DNA of 64,000 bases from an uncultured Dongia sp. (GCF_936916975.1 NZ_CAKZGO010000015.1:1-64000); one strand, 5' to 3'; counted from the stretch's first letter, positions 35,608 to 46,500 are shown. Notes: generated by a model not told the origin, from the letters alone. Numbers and translations are program-made.

Positions 35608-36882
35608 CTAGGTCAACGGGTTGGGGATGAGGAGTGTCACTCGTGTCCCGCCGTTGTCACGGTCCTGGATCATGATCCGGCCGCCCATCATCGTCATCAG
35701 ATGGCGGCAGATGGTAAGGCCCAGGCCAAGACCGCTCGCATCCTTGGTGAGGACCTCCTGGCCGATTGAGAACGGCTCGTCGAGATTGTCCTTGATCGAT
35801 TTCGGGATACCCGGCCCGCGATCGCTGATCGAAACGCTGAGCGTATTATTGCCAAATTCCCATCCAACCTCCACGGCGGCGCCTCTCGGTGAATAGCGCA
35901 GGCCATTGGAGATGATATGACCCAGTACCTTGCTGAGCGACGAGCGGTCCAGGTTGCAGATGACGTCCCGGTTACCGGCGATAACGACCAGCGTCAGGCC
36001 CAGCCGATTTGCTTCGCCCAGATAGAGTTCTTGCTGATAGTCGATCATCTCCTGGACGTTGACGGGTTCCCAGATCAGCTGCCTTTTGCGGGCGTCCAGC
36101 TGGCTGAAATCCAGAATGTCGTCGACCAGGGATGACAAGCGGCGGCCAGCCTCAAGAATGTCTTCGAGATAGGCTGGCGGGATCGGCCGTTGCTCCTTGA
36201 CCGCGCGCAGCGACAGCTCGCTGAAACCGACGATCGCATTGAGCGGCGTACGCAATTCATGACTCACATTGTTGAGAAAGCGCGATTTGGCGTGCGCCGC
36301 GCCAAGGGCTGCTTCGCGCTGTTCCAGATAGTCGACATTGAGCACTTCGAGGTCGCGGGAGAGGCGCTCCAGCCGCTGGTTGGCTTCCTGCAACTGCCGC
36401 AGGCGGTCAAAGGCACGCAGAGCCGTTGCCACGGATGTGTAAAGTCTGGCGCGCGAGAGTTCGGATTTGGTGCGGTAGTCGTCAATGTCGTAGTCGCGGA
36501 TGACGTCACGCTCCGGTGCATAGCCCGGATGTCCTGTGCGCAGAATGATGCGCGGGACCGAGAGCCCCAGAGTATCGCGGATGATGCGGACCAGTCGCAA
36601 GCCGGCATCATCTGATTCCATCACGACATCCAGCAGGATGACGGCAATGTCGTTAGGTTGTGCCAGAATGCTTTGCGCCTCGGCGGCGGAATAGGCATGG
36701 ACGAACTGCAGCCCGCGGCCCATGAAACTTTCATTGCCCAGCGCAAATTCGGTCGTGAGGTGAACGTCGGGATCGTCGTCGACAATCAGGAGATGCCAGG
36801 GAGCCGGGCGCGACCGATCGCTGCCCATATCGTCATCTGAAACCGCCGCAGAACCGGCCTGAAATGAAACCGCCGTGTTCAA
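35608..36882 (-). CDS. Receiver-histidine kinase hybrid
   Basis: 424 residues with the receiver first: VDDDPDVHLTTEFAL, Asp85 in VILLDVVMES, TGHPGYAPERDVIRDYDIDDYRTKSE; then a coiled coil (~155-195), the H-box NNVSHELRTPLNAIVGFSEL with His208, and an ATPase domain with HIISNGLRYSP, DRGPGIP and ASGLGLGLTICRHL. The receiver resembles that of RpfG-like DUF3369 proteins. The start appears to be TTG 36882; an ATG at 36828 is an alternative. First gene of the sensory operon; an inverted repeat lies upstream (36991-37006). Confidence 0.87.
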   Translation of the reverse strand: MNTAVSFQAGSAAVSDDDMGSDRSRPAPWHLLIVDDDPDVHLTTEFALGNESFMGRGLQFVHAYSAAEAQSILAQPNDIAVILLDVVMESDDAGLRLVRIIRDTLGLSVPRIILRTGHPGYAPERDVIRDYDIDDYRTKSELSRARLYTSVATALRAFDRLRQLQEANQRLERLSRDLEVLNVDYLEQREAALGAAHAKSRFLNNVSHELRTPLNAIVGFSELSLRAVKEQRPIPPAYLEDILEAGRRLSSLVDDILDFSQLDARKRQLIWEPVNVQEMIDYQQELYLGEANRLGLTLVVIAGNRDVICNLDRSSLSKVLGHIISNGLRYSPRGAAVEVGWEFGNNTLSVSISDRGPGIPKSIKDNLDEPFSIGQEVLTKDASGLGLGLTICRHLMTMMGGRIMIQDRDNGGTRVTLLIPNPLT

Positions 36883-36990
36883 GCTTGGAATCCCGCTCTG
36901 CCAAGGCGTTAGGCCAACTGGACCGGGCGAGCCGATGCCCGCTTGCCCTCACCTTGGCAAAAGAGTGTTAAGGCAAAATAAATGCCGCTT

Positions 36991-37006
36991 TTATACGCGG
37001 GTATAA
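36991..37006. promoter_or_regulatory. Inverted repeat upstream of the sensory operon
   Basis: TTATAC-GCGG-GTATAA, two 6-base arms around 4 bases, 109 bases upstream of the first kinase gene and 24 bases past the stop of the reductase gene. The size and AT-rich arms suit a dimeric repressor or activator site, but the binding protein is unknown. Confidence 0.4.
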
Positions 37007-37029
37007 GACCACAGACCTAAACGACGATG

Positions 37030-38043
37030 TTAGCTACCGGGAACGCCTTTCGACGTCGAATACTCGAAATGCAGCGCTTCGCCGGGATGTACCAGGGGAT
37101 GGGCCGCATGAGCCGCCATGGCTGCTTCCGAGAAGCCGCATAGGATGAGCTTCAGTTTGCCGGAATAGGTGGCGATATCGCCGACGGCAAAAATGCCGGG
37201 CGCGCTGGTGGCGCAGTTCTGAGGATTGACCGCGATATGGTTGCGCTCGAGGTTGAGGCCCCATTGCGCGATGGGGCCGAGATCCATGGCGAGCCCGAAA
37301 AAGGGCAGCAGGGTGTCGGCATCCAGTCGGCGAATATCGCCTTCAAGTGTTGCCACATTCACCGCGGAGAGCTGACCCGCCTGGCCTTCAAGGCTGTGCA
37401 GCTGATAAGGCACCACCAACTCGACCTTGTCGGTTTTGGCCAGAGCTTCCATGCGCGCCACAGATTCCGGTGCGCCGCGGAATTTCGGGCGACGATGGAT
37501 GACATAGATCTTCTCTGCGAGGTCGGCCAAGGAGATGGTCCAATCCAGCGCTGAATCGCCGCCACCTGCGATGACGATGCGCTTGCCGCGGAAATCATCG
37601 CGCCGCTTTACCAGATAGAAGACGCTCTTGCCTTCATACTCGGCGAGGTGGTCGAGCGGCGGACGGTTGGGGCCGAAGGCACCACAGCCGGCCGCCACGA
37701 TCACAGCCCTGGTGTCGATCTTCGTGCCGGTATTGGTTTCCACCAGCCAGCGATCGCCTTGCTGCGTCAGTTTCTCGACCTGCTGGCCGAGATGATAGGT
37801 CGGGTGGAACGGAGCGGCCTGTTCTTCGAGCTTCTGGATGAGGGCCGCGGCGTCGATCGACGGGTAGCCGGGGATGTCGTAAATCGGCTTTTCCGGATAC
37901 ATGGCGACGCACTGTCCGCCGGTGCTTTCCAGCGCGTCGATCACATGGCAGCGCATTTTCAGCATGCCGCATTCAAAGATCGCGAACAGGCCGACCGGCC
38001 CCGCCCCGATGATTACGACATCGGTTTGCTGAACTGCACTCAT
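37030..38043 (-). CDS. Thioredoxin-reductase-like ferredoxin/flavodoxin-NADP+ reductase
   Basis: 337 residues of the TrxR-like ferredoxin-NADP reductase family: FAD site VVIIGAGPVGLFAIFECG, GGQCVAMYPEKPIYDIPGYP, NADPH site IVIAGGGDSALDW, and PGIFAVGDIATYSGKLKLI. It has no CxxC redox pair, which separates it from thioredoxin reductase. I start at ATG 38043 with GGGAGGG upstream. It sits between the sensory operon and tsaE. Confidence 0.9.
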   Translation of the reverse strand: MSAVQQTDVVIIGAGPVGLFAIFECGMLKMRCHVIDALESTGGQCVAMYPEKPIYDIPGYPSIDAAALIQKLEEQAAPFHPTYHLGQQVEKLTQQGDRWLVETNTGTKIDTRAVIVAAGCGAFGPNRPPLDHLAEYEGKSVFYLVKRRDDFRGKRIVIAGGGDSALDWTISLADLAEKIYVIHRRPKFRGAPESVARMEALAKTDKVELVVPYQLHSLEGQAGQLSAVNVATLEGDIRRLDADTLLPFFGLAMDLGPIAQWGLNLERNHIAVNPQNCATSAPGIFAVGDIATYSGKLKLILCGFSEAAMAAHAAHPLVHPGEALHFEYSTSKGVPGS

Positions 38044-38181
38044 AACACCCTCCCGAAATTCCCCAGCCGTTCTACCCGACCGCACTAGCGGGGGCATCCT
38101 TAGCACATTGTAATAAATGGGCAAATCCACGGCTGCGATGGACGTTGCGGCGACGTCGCCGGGCAGCTACAAACCGACGCC

Positions 38182-38691
38182 ATGAAGCCAGTTGCCGCCG
38201 ATATTCTGCTCGAAATCGAGCTCGCCGATCCGGACAAAACCGGACGTTTTGCGGGCCTTTTGGCGCAAATCGTCAAGTCGGGCGACATTCTGGCGCTATG
38301 GGGCGATCTTGGGGCGGGAAAGACCACTTTCGCCCGTGGCTTTATCGGCGCCCTGATGAGGTCGGCAGAATCGGTGCCGAGCCCGACCTTTACCCTGGTG
38401 CAGACATACCCTGGGAGCGCTGCAGGAATGCCCCTGGAGATCTGGCATTTCGACCTCTACCGGCTGAAACGGGCCGAGGAAGCCTATGAGGTCGGGATCG
38501 AGGAGGCGTTCGAAACCGGCGTCTCGCTGATCGAATGGCCCGACCGCCTTGGCTCGCTCTTGCCAGCCAAGCGTCTGGACGTGACTCTGGCGCCGGGCGA
38601 GAACGCCGATTCGCGCCGGCTGACCTTGTCGGGCGGGCCGGAATGGGCGGCGAGGTTAGCGTCGTTGAGCGGGGGAGTTGCTGGGATATGA
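38182..38691 (+). CDS. tsaE: TsaE, ATPase for tRNA t6A synthesis
   Basis: 169 residues. P-loop WGDLGAGKTTFARG (residues 40-53), then SPTFTLVQTY, the Walker-B-like WHFDLYRL and LIEWPDRL. Works with TsaB and TsaD in making N6-threonylcarbamoyladenosine on ANN-decoding tRNAs. It overlaps amgK by four bases (ATGA). Confidence 0.94.
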   Translation: MKPVAADILLEIELADPDKTGRFAGLLAQIVKSGDILALWGDLGAGKTTFARGFIGALMRSAESVPSPTFTLVQTYPGSAAGMPLEIWHFDLYRLKRAEEAYEVGIEEAFETGVSLIEWPDRLGSLLPAKRLDVTLAPGENADSRRLTLSGGPEWAARLASLSGGVAGI

Positions 38692-39716
38692 ACGGGTCGA
38701 CGATGACGGTGGAGGCCGCTGCGCGCATGGCACGGCGCGATGGCTTCCTGGCACAGGCAGGATGGGGCAAGGCTGAGATTCGCCTGCTGGCGGGCGATGC
38801 GTCCTTTCGCCATTACGACCGGCTGAGCCTGGGCGACCGAACGGCGGTGCTGATGGATGCGCCGCCGCCGATGGAAAATGTGCGGCCTTTCATCCGCATC
38901 GGGCGCTTGCTGAAAGACCTCGGTTTCAGCGCCCCGGAGATTTATGCCGAGGATGCCGAGGCCGGCTTCCTGCTGTTGGAGGACCTAGGCGACCAGACCT
39001 ATACGCGCGAGCTTGACGCCGGTGGCGATGCCGAGGCGCTTTATGCGTTGGCGACCGATGCGCTGGTAGCTCTGCACCGCGTGATGCCGCAAGCCGATCT
39101 CGACACCTTGCCGGTATTCGAAGACGCCCGCGCGTTACGTGAAGTGCAATTGGTGCTGGACTGGTATTGGCCGGCGCATTTCGGCGTTCCGGCGCCCGAT
39201 GACATCCGTGCCGAATTTGTGGCGGCCTGGCAACAAGTGCTGCCGCAGCGCGAGAAGGCGCCGAAGAACATCGCGCTGTTCGATTTCCACGTCGACAATC
39301 TGCTTGTGTTGAAGGATCGAAAGGGGATTGCTGCCTGTGGCCTCCTCGATTTCCAGGATGCCGTCCTGGCGCCGGTCACCTTCGATCTTGTGTCGCTGCT
39401 GGAAGACGTACGGCGCAATGTCCCTTGGGATCTCATGTCGCGGATGATCGAGCGATATCTCGCCGCCAATCCGGCAATCGATCGCGATGCCTACATGGCG
39501 GCCTACGCGATCATCGGCGCCCAGCGCAACACCCGCATCGCCGGCACCTTCGCACGGCTGTTGAAACGCGATGGCAAGCCCTGGTACCAGCGCTTCATGC
39601 CACGGGTGTGGGAGTTGATTGCCCATGATATCCAGCATCCGGTGATGGCGCCGGTCGCTACCTGGTATGCGCGCCATCTGCCGCTTGCCGACCGCGTTTC
39701 ACTCAAGGCCGAATAG
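38688..39716 (+). CDS. amgK: AmgK, MurNAc/GlcNAc anomeric kinase
   Basis: 342 residues of the aminoglycoside phosphotransferase fold: LAGDASFRHYDRLSLGD, LLLEDLGDQTYTREL, catalytic loop ALFDFHVDNLL and DFQDAVLAPVTFDLVSLLEDVRR. In Pseudomonas AmgK phosphorylates MurNAc at C1 for direct reuse in peptidoglycan. The identity is supported by murU right behind it. Start at ATG 38688 within the tsaE stop; a longer frame from 38535 only reads tsaE out of frame. Confidence 0.9.
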   Translation: MNGSTMTVEAAARMARRDGFLAQAGWGKAEIRLLAGDASFRHYDRLSLGDRTAVLMDAPPPMENVRPFIRIGRLLKDLGFSAPEIYAEDAEAGFLLLEDLGDQTYTRELDAGGDAEALYALATDALVALHRVMPQADLDTLPVFEDARALREVQLVLDWYWPAHFGVPAPDDIRAEFVAAWQQVLPQREKAPKNIALFDFHVDNLLVLKDRKGIAACGLLDFQDAVLAPVTFDLVSLLEDVRRNVPWDLMSRMIERYLAANPAIDRDAYMAAYAIIGAQRNTRIAGTFARLLKRDGKPWYQRFMPRVWELIAHDIQHPVMAPVATWYARHLPLADRVSLKAE

Positions 39717-39727
39717 AGGATTTCGAT

Positions 39728-40465
39728 TTGCCCAGTTCTCACGTGAAAGTGCCGCATACCGCCATGGTCATGGCAGCAGGTTACGGCACCAGGTTGCGGC
39801 CCTACACGAACACGGTTCCCAAGGCGCTGGTGCCGGTACTGGGCGTTCCGATGCTCGACGTGGTGCTCAACCGATTGCAGGCGGTGGGCGTGAAGCGGGT
39901 GGTGATCAATCTTCATCACCTGGGTGAGAAGATCCGCGAGCATCTCAAGGATCGCCGCGACCTGGAAATTCTCTATTCCGAGGAAAGCGAGATCCTGGAA
40001 ACAGGTGGCGGAATCGTCAAGGCGCTGCCGCTGCTGGGCGACGAACCGTTCTACGCCATCAACGCCAAGATCATCTGGCTCAATGGTCGGATCGATGCGT
40101 TGGAGCGGTTGGCGGCCGGTTGGGATGACGCGCGCATGGATGCGTTGCTCTTGCTGCAGCCGACGGTGTCGGCGGTGGGTTATGACGGCAAGGGTGATTT
40201 CACCATGGATCAGGAAGGTCGCGTCCGCCGTCGCAATTCCTGGGCAGTGGCGCCGTTCCTCTATGCCGGCATCCAGATATGCCATCCGCGCTTGTTCCGT
40301 GATCCGCCACAGGGGGCCTTTTCGACCAATGTCGTCTGGGACCGGGCGATCGAGGAAGATCGCCTCTTCGGCCTGCGCCATGATGGCGAGTGGTATCATG
40401 TCTCGACGCCGCAGCACCTCGCCGATGTCGAGCGGCATTTGAGCTTCCACGGCATTAAATTCTAA
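39728..40465 (+). CDS. murU: MurU, MurNAc-1-phosphate uridylyltransferase
   Basis: 245 residues of the nucleotidyltransferase fold with AMVMAAGYGTRLRPYTNTVPKALVPVLG at the N-terminus, LHHLGEKIREHL, and SEILETGGGIVKALPLLG. Converts MurNAc-1-phosphate to UDP-MurNAc, bypassing fosfomycin-sensitive de novo synthesis. The start is probably TTG 39728 with GAGGA 8-9 bases upstream; GTG 39743 is an alternative. Confidence 0.9.
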   Translation: MPSSHVKVPHTAMVMAAGYGTRLRPYTNTVPKALVPVLGVPMLDVVLNRLQAVGVKRVVINLHHLGEKIREHLKDRRDLEILYSEESEILETGGGIVKALPLLGDEPFYAINAKIIWLNGRIDALERLAAGWDDARMDALLLLQPTVSAVGYDGKGDFTMDQEGRVRRRNSWAVAPFLYAGIQICHPRLFRDPPQGAFSTNVVWDRAIEEDRLFGLRHDGEWYHVSTPQHLADVERHLSFHGIKF

Positions 40466-40496
40466 GCCAAGCTCCCCTCCCGGAATAGGTGGGCTC

Positions 40497-43400
40497 ATGG
40501 GGCTGTTCGACCGAGATTCGCGCATCTGCTGTATCCCGACGGGCGTCAGTTTCGTCGACGCGCTGGCGTTAGGGCTGATGCGCGAGACGGCCGATGCGCC
40601 GCTGTCCTTGAGCACATACACGATCCTGCTGCCCAACCGCCGCGCCTGTCGCGCGGTGCAGGAGGCCTTTCTACGGCTCGGGGCCAGTGGCGGCCGCGCG
40701 CTCATGTTGCCGCGCTTTATGCCGCTCGGTGATCTCGACGAGAGCGAGTTGGGCCTGCAGGGTATCGCCCTCGATCTGTCGTTGGGCGAGGGCCTCGGCG
40801 AAGAATTGCCGCCGGCCATGCCCGGCATGCGGCGACATCTGCTGCTGGCACAGCTTGTTCAGAAAGCGGCGGCGGCAACCTTGCCCGGCGGCGGCGACAT
40901 GTCGTTCGATCAGGCAGCGCGGCTGGCCGCCGAGCTTGCACACCTCCTCGACCAGGTTGAGACCGAACGGCTTGATTTTGCGAACATCCGTGGCCTGGCG
41001 CCCGAAGAGTTGGCCGAGCATTGGCAATTGACGCTGCGTTTTCTTGACATCCTGCAGCAGAACTGGCCGGAGATCCTGGCCAGTGAAGGGGCGGTCGACG
41101 CCGCCAAGCGCCGCAACATGCTGCTGGAACGGCAATGCCGACTGTGGCGCGAGCGGCCGCCGCAGCATCCGGTTATCGCTGCCGGTTCGACCGGCTCGAT
41201 CCCCGCCAGTGCTGACCTCATCGCGACCATCGCCGAGCTGCCGCAAGGTCTCGTCATCCTACCGGGTCTCGATGGTAATGCCGACAAAAAGATTTGGGGC
41301 GAGATCGCGATCGATCCGGCCCATCCGCAATTCGGCCTCGCGCAATTGCTGGACCGTTTGCAGGTATCGTCTGATGCGGTGTGGCCTTGGCCACATGTCT
41401 TGCCGGAAGGGCCGCAGCGCGCGGCGCCACCGACGCGCAACCATATCGTCAGTGCAGCCCTGCTGCCGGCAGATGCCACCAGCGACTGGTCCGACATTGC
41501 ATCGACCCTGAGACAACCGAAAGGTATCGCCGAGCTGGCATGGCACGACGTGCAACGTATCGATTGTCGCACCGAACAGGAAGAGGCCGGCATCATCGCG
41601 CTCATGCTGCGGGAGGCCGTAGCCCAGCCGGCACCTTATCGCGCGGCTCTAGTGACGCCCGACCGTGGTTTGGCGCGGCGCGTGGCGGCGGAACTGCGGC
41701 GTTGGGGTATCATCATCGATGATTCGGCCGGCACGCCCTTGCCGATGACCGGTCCCGGCCTGTTCTTTCGTTTGATCGCAGAGGCTCTGGCGGAGGAATT
41801 GGCGCCGGTGCCGCTGCTGGCCTTGCTGAAACATCCATTGGCCGCAGCCGGCCTGCCGCATGTCGTCTTCCAGCAACAGGTGCATGCGCTGGAGCGCAAG
41901 ATCCTGCGCGGGCCGAGGCCAGCGCCCGGTCTTGCTGGCCTTGAGGCAGCTTTCACTGCGGCCGAGCTTTATGAGGGAGCGGACCGCCAAGCAGTACGGG
42001 CGGTCCTCGATCAATTGGCGACGCTGCTCGCACCCTATGCCGATTGGCATCAACGGCTTCCCTTGGCGGATCGGCTTTCTGCACATATTCGCCTTGCAGA
42101 AGCCTTGGCGGCGCGGCCGGAGGGGGAGGGCAGCTTCTTCCTGTGGCAAGGCGAAGCAGGCGAGGCGCTGGCCAGTTTCGCGGCCGAGATGTTGCAGGCT
42201 GCTCGTGGCATGCCGCCGATCGATGCCGCGAGCTATGCGGCGCTGACGACAGAATTGATGACCGGCATCGATGTGCGGCCGCGCTTTGGTCTGCATCCGC
42301 GCCTGTTCATCTGGGGACCGCTCGAAGCGCGCTTGCAGCAGGTCGATCTCATGGTGCTGGGCGGCCTCAACGAAGGCATTTGGCCCGGCGATGTGGCGAT
42401 TGATCCCTGGCTCAGCCGACCGATGCGCAAGCAGTTTGGTTTGCCATCATTGGAGCGCAAGATCGGCCTGGCGGCGCATGATTTCCAGCAGGCATTGGGT
42501 GCCGCGCGCGTCGTGATGACGCGTGCGCAGCGAGTGGGCGGCAAGCCAAGCGTGCCGTCGCGTTGGTTGCTGCGGCTCGATGCATTTTTGCGGGCGCTCG
42601 GGCTGGTCGAGCCGATCGAGGGGCCCAGCCAATATCGCGGTTGGCAGGCGCGGCTCGATTGGCCGGCACAGATCGTGGCGATCGGTCGGCCAGCGCCGAG
42701 GCCCGGCGCCAAATACCGTCCCAACCGCCTGCCGGTCACCGACATCGAAAAATGGATGCGCGATCCCTATGTGCTCTACGCACGGCGCATCCTGAAGCTG
42801 AAACCGCTCGATCCCCTGGACCAGGATGCGGGGGCGGTCGATCTCGGCAATCTCTTCCATGGCATTCTCGATAGATTCCTGCGCGACAACGCATTGCCGT
42901 TGCCACCAGATGCCGAAGCGCACTTGTTGAAGGTGGGCGAGGAGGAATTTCAGCAGCATATGTCGCGACCTGCGGTCTGGGCATTCTGGTGGCCGCGCTT
43001 TTGCCAGATGGCACACTGGTTCGTTGCCGAAATGCGCATGCGCGAAGGTGGGCTTGCCCGCATCGTGACCGAGGGCACAGGTGAGATCACGCTCGACAAA
43101 ATGTCTCCACCGTTCACGCTGACCGCCAAGGCGGATCGCCTGGATGTGCGGCGTGATGGGCAATTGGTCATCATCGACTACAAGACCGGCAAGCCGCCTA
43201 ATCCGCGGGATGTCGTTCTCGGCTTCTCGCCGCAATTGCCGCTGGAAGCCGCGATTGCCTGGCAGGGTGGCTTCAAGGGGTTGCCGGCGACTTTGGTGGC
43301 GGGGCTTGAGTTCTGGCATCTCAAGGGTGGCCGCGATGGATCATCCGTCGTGCCGGTGAAGGATCCGGAGACGAAGACCGACGCCGACCCGATGGTGCTG

Positions 43401-43559
43401 GCGGATGATGCCTATCAGGGCCTCATGGAACTCGTGCAGCACTACAGCCGTGACGATGCAGCCTATATGGCCGCACCGCGGGAGTCGTTTGCTCTGGTCT
43501 TCAACGACTATGCGCATCTCGCCCGTTATGCCGAATGGTCGAATGAGGGGGAGGCATGA
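40497..43559 (+). CDS. addB: AddB, double-strand break repair helicase-nuclease subunit
   Basis: 1020 residues, alphaproteobacterial AddB: an N-terminal inactivated helicase domain (YTILLPNRRACRAVQEAFL), central PRFGLHPRLFIWGPLEARLQ and VMVLGGLNEGIWPGD, and a C-terminal PD-(D/E)xK nuclease with LVIIDYKTGKPP near residue 890. Works with AddA to resect DNA ends for RecA. The stop overlaps the addA start (ATGA). Confidence 0.94.
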   Translation: MGLFDRDSRICCIPTGVSFVDALALGLMRETADAPLSLSTYTILLPNRRACRAVQEAFLRLGASGGRALMLPRFMPLGDLDESELGLQGIALDLSLGEGLGEELPPAMPGMRRHLLLAQLVQKAAAATLPGGGDMSFDQAARLAAELAHLLDQVETERLDFANIRGLAPEELAEHWQLTLRFLDILQQNWPEILASEGAVDAAKRRNMLLERQCRLWRERPPQHPVIAAGSTGSIPASADLIATIAELPQGLVILPGLDGNADKKIWGEIAIDPAHPQFGLAQLLDRLQVSSDAVWPWPHVLPEGPQRAAPPTRNHIVSAALLPADATSDWSDIASTLRQPKGIAELAWHDVQRIDCRTEQEEAGIIALMLREAVAQPAPYRAALVTPDRGLARRVAAELRRWGIIIDDSAGTPLPMTGPGLFFRLIAEALAEELAPVPLLALLKHPLAAAGLPHVVFQQQVHALERKILRGPRPAPGLAGLEAAFTAAELYEGADRQAVRAVLDQLATLLAPYADWHQRLPLADRLSAHIRLAEALAARPEGEGSFFLWQGEAGEALASFAAEMLQAARGMPPIDAASYAALTTELMTGIDVRPRFGLHPRLFIWGPLEARLQQVDLMVLGGLNEGIWPGDVAIDPWLSRPMRKQFGLPSLERKIGLAAHDFQQALGAARVVMTRAQRVGGKPSVPSRWLLRLDAFLRALGLVEPIEGPSQYRGWQARLDWPAQIVAIGRPAPRPGAKYRPNRLPVTDIEKWMRDPYVLYARRILKLKPLDPLDQDAGAVDLGNLFHGILDRFLRDNALPLPPDAEAHLLKVGEEEFQQHMSRPAVWAFWWPRFCQMAHWFVAEMRMREGGLARIVTEGTGEITLDKMSPPFTLTAKADRLDVRRDGQLVIIDYKTGKPPNPRDVVLGFSPQLPLEAAIAWQGGFKGLPATLVAGLEFWHLKGGRDGSSVVPVKDPETKTDADPMVLADDAYQGLMELVQHYSRDDAAYMAAPRESFALVFNDYAHLARYAEWSNEGEA

Positions 43560-46500
43560 CGACGCCAACCGCGCTTGCGACACGCGACCAGCGCCGTGCT
43601 GCTGACCCTGCCTTGTCGACCTGGGTCTCGGCCTCAGCCGGGTCGGGCAAGACCAAGGTGCTGCGCGATCGCGTTTTGCGGCTGTTGTTGGAGGGGGCGA
43701 GACCGGAACGTATCCTCTGCCTGACCTTTACCAAGGCGGGTGCCGCCGAAATGGCCAACCGGGTCGCGACCACCTTGGCAGAATGGGCCTCGATCCCGGA
43801 CGCGGATCTGCAGAGGCAGCTACGCGACCTGGTCGGGAATGAAGTTGGCCTGACCTCGCTCAAATCCCGCGCGCGCGGGCTGTTTGCCAAGGTGCTGGAT
43901 GCGCCGGGCGGTATGCGGATCGAAACGATCCACGCTTTCTGCCAATCGCTGCTGCGCCGCTTCCCGCTGGAAGCCGGCATCGCGCCGCATTTCCGCCTGA
44001 TCGAGGAGCGGGATTCCGATGCGCTGCTGTTCAGCGCGCGCGAAGCGATGCTGAGTGCCGCGCGGGATGGTCATAATCCCGACCTCGCAGCGGCCTTAGG
44101 TCATCTTGCTGAGCGCGCCGGCGAGTTCACCAGCGACCGCGTGCTTGGTGATCTCCTCGGTCAGCGCGCCAAGCTTATTGCCCTGCAGCGGCGCATGGGC
44201 GGGATCGCCGGCTATCGTCAGGGGCTGGCTCGACTGCTGCGCATTGATCCCGTCAGCAGTCGCGAGACGATCCTTGCCGAGGCGGTCGTCGAAGCGGCGT
44301 TCGATGGTACCGCTTTGCGATCAGCCGTCGCGGCCCTGCTCATGGGCTCGGACACCGATGTCAAACGCGGCGAGGTCATGTCGCAATGGCTGGCGGGGAC
44401 AGTTGCCGAACGAATAACCAGCTTCGACGCCTATGCCACCGTGTTCCTGACCAAGGAAGGCGAGATCCGCAAGAGTCAGGCAACTGCCAAGGCCGTGAAG
44501 ATCATGCCTAACGCCAAGGAGGTGATGGCCGCAGAGGCCGGTCGCCTTACCGAAATCATCACGCAATTGCACGCCGTCGAGATCCTGGTGGATTCAACCG
44601 CCTTGATGACGCTTGGCCTCGACCTCATGGAACGGTTCCGCAGGTTGAAGGCGCTGACCGCGGCGCTCGATTTCGACGATCTCATCCTCAGAACGCGCGA
44701 CCTGCTGGCGCAACCCGGTATCGCGCCCTGGGTACTCTACAAACTCGACGGCGGTATCGATCACGTGTTGATCGATGAAGGCCAGGATACCAGCCCAGTG
44801 CAGTGGGACATCCTGAAATCGCTTACCGAGGAATTAATCTCCGGCAAGGGTGCGGAGCGGCGCGCCGAAGCTGGCAAGACTGCCGACAAACCGCGCTCGA
44901 TCTTCGCCGTGGGCGATTTCAAACAATCGATCTTCAGCTTTCAGGGTGCCGAGCCACGAGCGTTCCTTGACGCCCGCACGCATTTCGCGACGCAATTGGA
45001 CCGTGAGCCCGGCAAGGTGGACACGAGAACGCCGTTCGCCAGTATCGATCTCAACGTGTCGTTCCGCTCCAGCCCGGCGATCCTGTCTGTGGTCGATCGT
45101 GTCTTTGCTGGAGACGCGCGCGATGGCGTATTGGAGCCGGGCGCCGGCCCCGTCAAGCATCTGGCATCGCGGGCGGGGGCCGCTGGCCTTGTCGAGGCGT
45201 GGCCGCTTTCCATTCCGCTCGGCGGCACCATCCCATTGCCATGGGCAACACCGGCGATCGATGCCAATCCGACGGATCCGATCACGCGTCTGGCTGCGAC
45301 GATTGCGGAGAAGATTGCAGCCCTGATCCGCAGCAATGAGATATTGCCGGCGCGCGGCAGACCCATCCGGGCCGGCGATATCCTGGTGCTGGTGCGTTCA
45401 CGCAATGCCTTCGTGCCGGCTTTGGTGAAGGCGCTGAAGGCCCAGAACGTCGAAGTATCTGGTATCGACCGATTGAAGCTGCTCTCCGAACTGGCGGTGC
45501 AGGACATCCTGTCATTTATCGATTTCTTGTTGTTGCCCGAAGACGACCTAAATCTCGCGGCCCTATTGAAATCGCCGCTGATCGGCCTGGACGAAGGCGA
45601 GCTGTTTGAGCTCTGCGTCGTGCGCGGTATGTCGAGCCTGTGGGCGGAGTTGGGGCGAGCGGCGGAAACGTCACCGCGTCTTCGCACGGTCTATGATCGC
45701 CTGAGCGATTATCGCCAGCGCGCGGATCGGCTGACGCCCTATGAATTGCTGGCCGATCTGCTCTCAGCGGGCGGTGGCCGCAAGCTACTGTTTGGCCGCC
45801 TTGGCCTGCAGGTGGGGGAAGCGATCGACGAATTGCTCAATCTCGCCCTCTCTTTCGAACAGAACAACGCACCGTCATTGCAGAGCTTCCGCCACTGGCT
45901 GGACGTGAGCGAGGCTGAGGTCAAGCGTGAGCTCAGCGACGATGGCGGCGGGCAGGTACGGATCATGACCGTGCACGGCGCCAAAGGTCTGCAGGCGCCG
46001 ATCGTGTTCGTGGCAGAACAGCGGCGGCAGAAACCGAACCGACCGGGCCTGTTCTGGCTGGGGGCCGAGATGGATCTGCCGGTCTGGGTGGCGCGGCGCG
46101 AGTTGGATGTGGAAGCAACGGCTGCGGCACGTGGCGAGATCGACCGGCGTGGGCAGGAGGAGGAGAACCGGCTGCTCTATGTAGCGCTGACACGCGCCGA
46201 GGATCGGCTCTATGTCTGCGGCTGGCGTGGTGAGAAGAATACGGTGCTGGCGAGTTGGCACGATCATGTTTCAGACGCGTTGACGGACATGCAGCGCTCA
46301 GGGGATCCAGGGCAACATCATGCGGGTGCGCGACTGGGGGCCAGTGATTGGCGCGGCGAAGACGGTTGGGATGGCGACTGGTTGCAAGTGACGACGCCGC
46401 AGCAGGATGTACCACGCGACATGGCGGCGAAATCCGGCTTGCCGCTCGATCTCTCGCTACCGTTTCAAGATTGGGCGCTGTTGCCGGCGACAGCTGAGCC

